Assembly (NCBI GenBank): GCA_025808875.1
Contig: CP075528.1
Location: 3,346,473-3,410,472, forward strand
DNA length: 64,000 nucleotides
Direction: 5' to 3'
From: Enhydrobacter sp.
GTDB lineage: Bacteria > Pseudomonadota > Alphaproteobacteria > Reyranellales > Reyranellaceae
How positions within the stretch are numbered: position 1 is the first letter of the stretch; every line of letters begins with the position of its first letter. Under the pieces are notes generated by a model. That model was given only the letters and a program-made list of their open reading frames with translations. It did no database searches and had not been told where the DNA came from. Made by a program: the position numbers and the translations under genes. Below are positions 57,000 through 64,000 of the stretch, one piece after another.

Positions 57000-57872
57000 C
57001 TGGTTACTTTTTTTCAGCTTACCCTCAACGGGCTTGCGGTCGGATGCATCTACGGCCTGGTCGCGCTCGGCTTCGTGCTCATCTACAAGGCCACCGAACT
57101 GGTGAATTTCGCCCAGGGCGACCTTCTGATGCTGGGCGCTTTCGTCTGCTACATGGCCGTGGTCTGGTGGGGTCTCGACTACTGGATCGCCTTCGGCATT
57201 GCCGTGCTCTCCGTCGCGGTGCTCGGGGCGCTGCTCGACGCCGGGGTGTTGCGCAACGTGATCGGCCAGCCGCAGTTCGCCATCGTCATGCTGACGATCG
57301 GCCTGGGGGCGATGTTCCGCACCTTCGCCAGCGTGACCTGGGGTTCCGAGATCTACACCCTGCCCAACCCGTTCGGCGGCGTCTGGAACGTGGGCGGCGT
57401 GACGCTGAGCCATCAGTATCTGTCGATCGTCTTCGGCACGCTGGTGCTGTGCGGCCTGCTCTACAGCTTCTTCAATCACACGCGCATCGGCGTCGCCATG
57501 CAGGCGACCTCCCAGAACCAGCTCGCCGCCTACTACATGGGCATCCCGGTGAAGCTGATCTTCTCGCTGATCTGGGCGATCTCGGCGGGCGTGGCGGCGG
57601 CGGCCGGCGTCCTGCTGGCGCCGGTTACGCTGATCGACATCAACATGGGGCTGGCAGTTGCTCTGAAGGCCTTCGCAGCCGCCGTGCTGGGCGGCTTCGG
57701 CTCGATCCCCGGCGCGTTGGTCGGCGGCATCATCATCGGCCTGATCGAGCTCTACGCCGGCGCGACCCTGCCCGACGGCTTCAAGGACACGGCACCTTAT
57801 ATCGTGCTGCTGCTCATGCTGGTCGTGCGCCCGCAGGGGCTGTTCGGCACCATGACGCGCAAGAAAGTGTAG
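57000..57872 (+). CDS. livH: Branched-chain amino acid-type ABC transporter permease LivH
   Basis: A 290-aa permease with eight or so membrane helices, opening TFFQLTLNGLAVGCIYGLVALG and including IYKATELVNFAQGDLLMLGAF, AAVLGGFGSIPGALVGG. The expected N-terminus has no ATG, GTG or TTG: the only NTG codon in frame downstream of the promoter is CTG at 57000, which has AGGGGA 6 bp upstream. Upstream in-frame starts lie in or before the promoter. I therefore annotate CTG, with doubt. First gene of livHMGF. Confidence 0.85.
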   Translation: MVTFFQLTLNGLAVGCIYGLVALGFVLIYKATELVNFAQGDLLMLGAFVCYMAVVWWGLDYWIAFGIAVLSVAVLGALLDAGVLRNVIGQPQFAIVMLTIGLGAMFRTFASVTWGSEIYTLPNPFGGVWNVGGVTLSHQYLSIVFGTLVLCGLLYSFFNHTRIGVAMQATSQNQLAAYYMGIPVKLIFSLIWAISAGVAAAAGVLLAPVTLIDINMGLAVALKAFAAAVLGGFGSIPGALVGGIIIGLIELYAGATLPDGFKDTAPYIVLLLMLVVRPQGLFGTMTRKKV

Positions 57873-57882
57873 GCGTCCGCGC

Positions 57883-59021
57883 ATGCGTTTCCTGTTCAAG
57901 ACGTCCTACGCTCAGGACATCAGGCTGTTTCGCGACAAGGTCGATCTCGGTTGGTACGGCCTACTCGGCGTCGCCGTGCTCGTCCTGCCGTTCCTGCTCG
58001 ATGACTACTACGTCGGCGAGACGACCTGGGTATTCATCTACGCCATCTGCGGCGTCTCCCTGATGGTGCTGGTCGGCTTTACCGGCCTGATCTCTCTCGG
58101 CCACGCGGCCTTCCTCGGCATCGGCGCTTATGCCCACGCCTATTTCCTGCAAAGCGGCATGCCCTGGGTCGCGGCGATGGGGCTGGCGGTGCTGATCACC
58201 ACGGCGGCGGGTCTGATCGTCGGCCTGCCGGCGTTGCGCATGACGGGCATCTATCTCGCCATTGCCACGCTCGCCTTCTCGGTGATCATCCAGGAGGTCT
58301 TCACGCGCTGGGAATCGGTCACCCACGGCTTCGCCGGCATGCCGGTCTCGCGACCGGTCATCTTCGGCGTGCCGTTCGAGGAGGACCGCGCCTTCTACTT
58401 CCTCTGCCTGTTCTTCCTCGTCGTCGTGCTGTGGCTGACGCGCAACCTGCTGCGCGCGCCGACCGGCCGCGCCTGGATCGCCATCCGGGACAGCGAGATC
58501 GCCGCACAGTCGATGGGCGTCAACCTCGCCATCTACAAGTCGACCGCCTTCGCCTACTCCGCCGGGGTCATGGGGCTGGCCGGCGCGCTGTTCGCCCACA
58601 AGATCGCCTACCTGGCGCCCGACATCTTCAACATCCTGCTGTCGATCCAGTTCCTGCTGCTGGTCATCGTCGGCGGCCTGGGCTCGCTGCACGGCGCGGT
58701 GTTCGGCGCGATCTTCGTCGCCCTGCTGCCGCCCACCATCGCCATCCTGCGCGACTCCATCCCCGCCACCATGAACGACGTCGGCAGCGGCACCGGCATC
58801 GCCCTGATCGGCCGCGTCGGTGACGCGATCGGCGGCTTCCTCAGCGCACCCGGCGTGGAAGCCGGCATCTTCGGCCTCATCCTGGTGCTGGTGATTCTGC
58901 TCGAGCCGCTCGGCATGTACGGCCGCTGGGTCAAGATCCGGGTCTTCTTCTCGACCTTCCCGATGTACAAGCGGGCGACCTTCAAGCGGCAGAAGAGCTA
59001 CATGCGCTCGGAGCGCCTGCG

Positions 59022-59025
<4 letters not shown>
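57883..59025 (+). CDS. livM: Branched-chain amino acid-type ABC transporter permease LivM
   Basis: A 380-aa permease with VGFTGLISLGHAAFLGIGAYAHA as the conserved membrane motif, RAPTGRAWIAIRDSEIAAQSMGVN as the cytoplasmic coupling loop, and VIVGGLGSLHGAVFGAIF. The N-terminus has a 30-residue cytoplasmic lead. Unlike E. coli LivM (425 aa), the C-terminus ends in a basic tail. It follows livH by 10 bp and overlaps livG by 4 bp (ATGA). Confidence 0.92.
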
Positions 59026-59780
<755 letters not shown>

Positions 59781-59791
59781 GGGAACAGCTC

Positions 59792-60565
59792 ATGGCCGAA
59801 ACCATCCTCAAGGTCAGCAACATCGAGACCTACTACGGTCCGATCATGGCGATCCGCGGCGTGTCGTTCGAGGTGCCCAAGGGCGGCATCGTCACCATCC
59901 TCGGCGCCAACGGCGCCGGCAAGACCACCGTGCTCAAGACGGTGTCCGGCGTGATGGACCCGCAGAAGGGCAGCGTCACCTTCGAGGACCGCGAGATCCA
60001 GCGCACCGACCCCGACAAGGTGATGCGGCTCGGCATCAGCCACGTGCCCGAGGGCCGCGAGGTCTTCCCTTTCCTGTCGGTGCGCGAGAACCTCCGCATG
60101 GGCGCCTACACCCGGCGCAATGCCGACGAGGTGGCGCAGGACCTCGAGGCGGTGTTCGGCTATTTCCCGGTGCTGAAGGAGCGCGCCGACCAGCGCGCCG
60201 GCTCGCTGTCGGGCGGCGAGCAGCAGATGCTGTCGATCAGCCGCGCCCTGATGTCGCGGCCGCGCCTGATGCTGCTCGACGAACCGTCGCTCGGCCTCAG
60301 CCCCAAGCTGGTGAAGGACATCTTCGAGATCGTGCTGCGCATCAACCGCGAGCGCGGCGTCACCATCCTGCTGGTCGAGCAGAACGCCAACATGGCGCTG
60401 CAGACCGCCGACTTCGGCTACGTGCTCGAGGTCGGCCGCATCGTCATGGCCGACACCTGCGAACGGCTGATGCAGAAAGAGGACATCAAGGAATTCTATC
60501 TCGGCATCAAGGAAGAAGGCGCGCGCGGCAAGCGGCGCTGGAAGAAGCGGAAGACCTGGAGGTAG
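59792..60565 (+). CDS. livF: Branched-chain amino acid-type ABC transporter ATPase LivF
   Basis: A 257-aa ATPase with Walker A GANGAGKTT (near 37), HVPEGREVFPFLSVRENLRMG, canonical signature LSGGEQQMLSISRAL and Walker B LMLLDEPSLGLSP. The basic C-terminal tail RGKRRWKKRKTWR extends slightly beyond typical LivF. It is followed 6 bp later by the acyl-CoA synthetase, linking transport to CoA activation. Confidence 0.93.
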   Translation: MAETILKVSNIETYYGPIMAIRGVSFEVPKGGIVTILGANGAGKTTVLKTVSGVMDPQKGSVTFEDREIQRTDPDKVMRLGISHVPEGREVFPFLSVRENLRMGAYTRRNADEVAQDLEAVFGYFPVLKERADQRAGSLSGGEQQMLSISRALMSRPRLMLLDEPSLGLSPKLVKDIFEIVLRINRERGVTILLVEQNANMALQTADFGYVLEVGRIVMADTCERLMQKEDIKEFYLGIKEEGARGKRRWKKRKTWR

Positions 60566-60571
60566 GCCACG

Positions 60572-62395
60572 ATGGAGCGGATCGAAGTCGAGGGCTGCGA
60601 TACGATTCCCAAGCTGTTCTGGCACCAGGTGAAGGCGCGCGACGGCCGCACCGCCTTTCGCGAGAAGAAGCTCGGCATCTGGCGGGCGACCACCTGGCGG
60701 GAATACGGCGAGCGGGCACGCGCCATCGGCATGGGGCTGGTCAAGCTCGGCCTGAAGCGCGGCGACGTCGTCTCGATCCTGGCGGAGACGGTGCCCGAGT
60801 GGCTGTACGCCGACATGGGGACCATGGGCGCGGGCGGCGTCAGTAACGGCATCTACCCGACCGATTCGGCCAAGCAGGTCGACTACATCGTCAACGACAG
60901 CAAGTCGCGCTTCCTGTTCGTCGAGAACGAGGAGCAGCTCGACAAGTTCCTCGAGGTGCGCGAGCGCTGTCCCACCCTGGTCAAGGTCTTGGTCTTCGAC
61001 ATGGAAGGCCTGGCCGATTTCGACGACCCCATGGTGATGCCGCTTGAGGAGCTGATGGCACTCGGCCGCGAGCACGACAAGGCCAGTCCGGGCCTATGGG
61101 AGAAGCTGGTCGAGGGCTCGAAGGCGGAGGAGCTGGCGCTGCTGGTCTACACCTCGGGCACCACCGGCCCGCCCAAGGGCGCGATGCTCAGCCATCGCAA
61201 CGTCGTCTTCCAGCTCGCCAACGCCGACGCCTTCATCCCGCTCGGCACCGACGACGAGCAGCTCGCCTTCCTGCCGCTCTGCCACATCGCCGAGCGCACC
61301 TTCACCGTCTTCCTGCCACTGCGCTCGGGCGCCGTCGCCAACTTCGCCGAAAGCGTCGAGACGGTGCCCGAGAACGTGCGCGAGGTGGCGCCGACCACCT
61401 TTTTCGCCGTGCCGCGCATCTGGGAGCGCTTCTATTCCGGTATCGCCATCCGCATGCGGGAAGCGACCTGGATCGGCCGCAAGTCCTACGAATGGGCGCT
61501 CGGCATCGGCCTCAAGGTCGCCGGGCAGGAACTCGAGGGCCGGCAGCCCTCGGCGCCGCTGAGGCTCGCCCAGTCGATCGCCGACTTCCTGGTGCTCGAC
61601 AACATCAAGCGCGCGATCGGCATGCACCGGGTGAAGTTCGCCGGCACCGGCGCCGCGCCGATCGCGCCCGATCTCATCAAGTGGTACCGCGCGCTCGGCA
61701 TCGACATGCGCGAGGTCTACGGCCAGACCGAGAATTGCGGCCTGGCAACGGGCATGCCCGACCGCATCAAGCTCGGCACCGTGGGCGTCGCCGCGCCCGG
61801 CACCGAGGCCCGGATATCGCCGGAAGGCGAGATCCTGCTCAAGGGACCGCACGTCTTCATGGGCTACCTCAACCAGCCGGACAAGACGGCCGAGACGCTG
61901 CGCGACGGCTGGCTGCACACCGGCGACGTCGGCCTCGTCGACAACGAGGGCTACATCAAGATCACCGACCGGATGAAGGACATCATCATCACCGCCGGCG
62001 GCAAGAACATCACGCCCTCGGAGATCGAGAACCAGCTCAAGTTCTCGCCCTACATTTCCGATGCCGTGGTGATCGGCGACAAGCGCAAGTTCCTGTCCTG
62101 CCTGATCATGATCGACTACGACAACGTCGCGAAGTACGCCCAGGACAGCAACGTGCCGTTCACCGATTTCGCCTCGCTGTGCCGTTCGCGCGAGGTCAAC
62201 GACCTGATCTGGTCCGAGATCGAGCGGGTCAACACCAACTTCGCCAGGGTCGAGACCATCAAGAAGTTCCGGATGATCGAGCAGCAGCTCACGGCCGAGG
62301 ACGACGAGGTCACCCCGACCATGAAACTCAAGCGCAAATTCGTGAGCGAAAAGTACAGGGGAATGATCGACGGCATGTATGCCGAGGCCGTCTAG
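60572..62395 (+). CDS. Long-chain fatty-acid-CoA ligase (FadD15/AACS-like)
   Basis: A 607-aa AMP-forming ligase of the long-chain group. P-loop VYTSGTTGPPKGAMLSHRN, VYGQTENCGLATGMP, LHTGDVGLVDNEGYIKITDRMKD and the ITAGGKNITPSEIE hinge are all present; the C-terminal TMKLKRKFV carries the catalytic Lys. GGAGG lies 10 bp upstream. Its place between livF and the binding protein is typical of Liv systems that import aromatic or fatty acids rather than free leucine. Confidence 0.9.
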   Translation: MERIEVEGCDTIPKLFWHQVKARDGRTAFREKKLGIWRATTWREYGERARAIGMGLVKLGLKRGDVVSILAETVPEWLYADMGTMGAGGVSNGIYPTDSAKQVDYIVNDSKSRFLFVENEEQLDKFLEVRERCPTLVKVLVFDMEGLADFDDPMVMPLEELMALGREHDKASPGLWEKLVEGSKAEELALLVYTSGTTGPPKGAMLSHRNVVFQLANADAFIPLGTDDEQLAFLPLCHIAERTFTVFLPLRSGAVANFAESVETVPENVREVAPTTFFAVPRIWERFYSGIAIRMREATWIGRKSYEWALGIGLKVAGQELEGRQPSAPLRLAQSIADFLVLDNIKRAIGMHRVKFAGTGAAPIAPDLIKWYRALGIDMREVYGQTENCGLATGMPDRIKLGTVGVAAPGTEARISPEGEILLKGPHVFMGYLNQPDKTAETLRDGWLHTGDVGLVDNEGYIKITDRMKDIIITAGGKNITPSEIENQLKFSPYISDAVVIGDKRKFLSCLIMIDYDNVAKYAQDSNVPFTDFASLCRSREVNDLIWSEIERVNTNFARVETIKKFRMIEQQLTAEDDEVTPTMKLKRKFVSEKYRGMIDGMYAEAV

Positions 62396-62431
62396 GCGGC
62401 TATACTTCTGTCAGGTTGAGGGAGGATACGC

Positions 62432-63601
62432 ATGAACAAATCGAGAATGGTTGTTGGAGTTGCGGCGGCGCTCGCGGCGTCCGTCGTGGTGTCGGCCGCT
62501 TCGGCGCAAACCCGCGGCGTCACCAACACGCAGGTCACGTTCGGCATGCCGACCGACCTGTCGGGCGTGGCGGCGACCTATGGCGTCTCGTCGTCGAACG
62601 CCGTCAAGATGCGCTTCGACGAGATCAACGAGGCCGGCGGCGTGCACGGCCGCAAGCTCAGGGTCATCGTCGAGGACCAGGGCTACCAGGTTCCCAAGGC
62701 GGTGCAGGCCTGCAACAAGCTGATCAATCGCGACAAGGTGTTCGCCTTCGTCGGTGCGCTCGGCACGCCGATGAACAACGCCTGCTTCAAGGACCAGTTT
62801 GCGGCCGGCGTGCCCAACCTGTTCCCGCTGTCGGCCGCGCGCTCGATGTACGAGCCCTACGAGCGGCTGAAGTTCTACGGCGCGGCGTCCTACGTCGACC
62901 AGATCCGGGCCGGCATCGACTACTTCTACAAGAAGGGCAAGCGCAAGATCTGCGTGATGTACCAGGACACCGACTTCGGCAAGGAGATCCTGGAAGGCGC
63001 GGAGGCGCAGGCCAAGAAGCTCGGCATCAAGATCACCGAGGTGACGGCGCACAAGCCGACCGACCAGGACTTCACCGCGCCGATCACCAAGCTGAAGGCG
63101 GCCGGCTGCGACCTGATCGCGATGGGCACCATCGTGCGTGACGCCATCGTACCGTACGTCACCGCCCGCAAGGGCGGCTGGAACGACGTGACGTTCCTCG
63201 GCTCGGCCGCGTCCTACGACCTGGTCGTGGCGGCCGCCCCGGGCATGGAGGGCTTCTTCACCATGGGCCTCACCGCGATGCCCTATGCCGACAGCGAAGC
63301 GCCCGCCGTCCGCGAGTTCGTCGCAACCTACAAGAACAAGTACAAGATCGATCCGAACATCGGCGCGGTCTACGGCTACGTCGCCGCCGACCTCACCATC
63401 CAGGGCCTGATCAACGCCGGCAAGAACCTGACGCTCGACAGCTTCGTCGCCGGCATGGAAGGCATCAAGAACTACCACGACATCTTCAACGGTCCGGCGG
63501 TCACGTTCGGCCCGAACATCCGGCAGGGCGCCAACTCGTCGTTCCTGGCCGAGGCCAAGGGCGGCAAGTGGACCCGCGTGACCCCGCCGCTCGGCTTCTG
63601 A
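62432..63601 (+). CDS. Periplasmic branched-chain amino acid-type ABC substrate-binding protein
   Basis: A 389-aa type I periplasmic-binding protein with signal peptide MNKSRMVVGVAAALAASVVV-SAASA, cleaved before QTRGVTN. VTFGMPTDLSGVAATYGVSS and FDEINEAGGVHGRKL are LivK/Leu-type, and CVMYQDTDFGKEILEG is the second-lobe strand. GGGAGG lies 7 bp before ATG. It is the last gene of the liv operon, ended by the terminator at 63615-63643. Ligand unknown. Confidence 0.92.
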   Translation: MNKSRMVVGVAAALAASVVVSAASAQTRGVTNTQVTFGMPTDLSGVAATYGVSSSNAVKMRFDEINEAGGVHGRKLRVIVEDQGYQVPKAVQACNKLINRDKVFAFVGALGTPMNNACFKDQFAAGVPNLFPLSAARSMYEPYERLKFYGAASYVDQIRAGIDYFYKKGKRKICVMYQDTDFGKEILEGAEAQAKKLGIKITEVTAHKPTDQDFTAPITKLKAAGCDLIAMGTIVRDAIVPYVTARKGGWNDVTFLGSAASYDLVVAAAPGMEGFFTMGLTAMPYADSEAPAVREFVATYKNKYKIDPNIGAVYGYVAADLTIQGLINAGKNLTLDSFVAGMEGIKNYHDIFNGPAVTFGPNIRQGANSSFLAEAKGGKWTRVTPPLGF

Positions 63602-63614
63602 TCTGAACCGTCCA

Positions 63615-63643
63615 TCCCCTCCGGCCCGACCGGCCGGAGGGGA
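63615..63643 (+). terminator. Intrinsic terminator of the liv operon
   Basis: TCCCCTCCGGCC (63615-63626) and GGCCGGAGGGGA (63632-63643) form a perfect 12-bp stem with a CGACC loop, followed by TTTTCTTT. This is the clearest rho-independent terminator in the window. Confidence 0.9.
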
Positions 63644-63660
63644 TTTTCTTTGGCTCGAAC

Positions 63661-64000
63661 ATGGCGGAACTCTCCGGACAGGTCGCGATCGTCACCGGCG
63701 GCGCCTCGGGCATCGGCGCCGCCTCCGCGGCGCTGCTCGCCGAGTCGGGCGCGACGGTCGTCGTCGCCGACCTGCAGTCGGCCCGCGACGGCGCCGGCCG
63801 TTTCGTGCAGCACGACGTCGCCTCCGAGGAATCGTGGACGGCCCTGCTCGCCGACGTCCTCGGTCGCGAGGGCCGGCTCGACATCCTGGTCAACAACGCC
63901 GGCATCGGCGGCGGCTGGTCCAACATCGAGAACACCACCGTCGAGAACTGGCGCAGGGTCGAGGCGGTCAATTCCGAGGGCGTGTTCCTCGGCTGCAAGC
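63661..64000 (+). CDS. Short-chain dehydrogenase/reductase (partial, N-terminal part)
   Basis: An SDR beginning MAELSGQVAIVTGGASGIGAASA at ATG 63661 with the NAD(P)-binding TGGASGIG and ILVNNAGIGGG near residue 78. The frame stays open to the window end at 64000, about 113 residues of an expected 250 or so, before the catalytic Ser-Tyr-Lys region. It follows the liv terminator by 17 bp, so it probably has its own promoter. Confidence 0.88.
   Translation, partial: MAELSGQVAIVTGGASGIGAASAALLAESGATVVVADLQSARDGAGRFVQHDVASEESWTALLADVLGREGRLDILVNNAGIGGGWSNIENTTVENWRRVEAVNSEGVFLGCK

Overview
The window is a high-GC alphaproteobacterial chromosome segment. The ribosomal and RNA polymerase genes, the GTG starts with ATGA/GTGA stop-start overlaps, and the Liv/acyl-CoA gene content suggest a Rhodospirillales-type bacterium, possibly Reyranella-like; the genus is a guess. 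I see no phage, insertion sequence, CRISPR array or rRNA operon.

Region 1 (1-20684) is the core translation/transcription block, nearly all on the minus strand. In transcription order it holds tRNA-Tyr, tRNA-Gly, tuf copy 2, tRNA-Trp, secE, nusG, rplK, rplA, rplJ, rplL, rpoB, rpoC, then rpsL, rpsG, fusA, tuf copy 1, rpsJ and the start of rplC. The usual rpoC-rpsL junction is interrupted by a plus-strand GNAT acetyltransferase with a hairpin-rich upstream region, bounded by a rpoC terminator and a strong rpsL promoter. The two tuf genes differ at only two positions. rlmB and tRNA-Thr lie on the plus strand next door.

Region 2 (20719-29622) is a sugar-nucleotide and surface-glycan island: galE, a GDP-mannose 3,5-epimerase-like gene and a UDP-xylose synthase-like gene. 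Among them is a tightly coupled minus-strand operon of glycosyltransferase, NodU/CmcH-type carbamoyltransferase, a 2Fe-2S protein and a Tat-type molybdenum hydroxylase. A 510-bp gene-free stretch here carries 9-bp periodic repeats.

Region 3 (29737-49900) is mixed metabolism and envelope: acyl-CoA synthetase plus phosphotransferase, an Mla/MCE lipid-transport operon with a STAS-MlaE fusion, PPK2, RlmJ, an apparently inactivated archaemetzincin homologue, formamidase-rhodanese, an MFS exporter with a palindromic operator, NfeD-SPFH, nitroreductase, amidotransferase, lipoproteins, a fatty-acid desaturase, a D-aminoacylase-type amidohydrolase and an alpha/beta hydrolase.

Region 4 (50111-64000) is a divergent catabolic cluster. 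One arm (minus) is acyl-CoA dehydrogenase, two hotdog thioesterases, a transglutaminase-like protein, an MFS transporter, a hydroxyacyl-CoA-type SDR, an M20 peptidase and a GST, almost all with overlapping stop/start codons. The other arm (plus) is livHMGF, a long-chain acyl-CoA synthetase and a periplasmic binding protein, closed by a strong terminator and followed by a truncated SDR. A 14-bp palindrome sits inside the liv promoter, and livH appears to start at CTG. Together the arms look like import, CoA activation and beta-oxidation of an acyl or branched acid, perhaps released from an amide conjugate.
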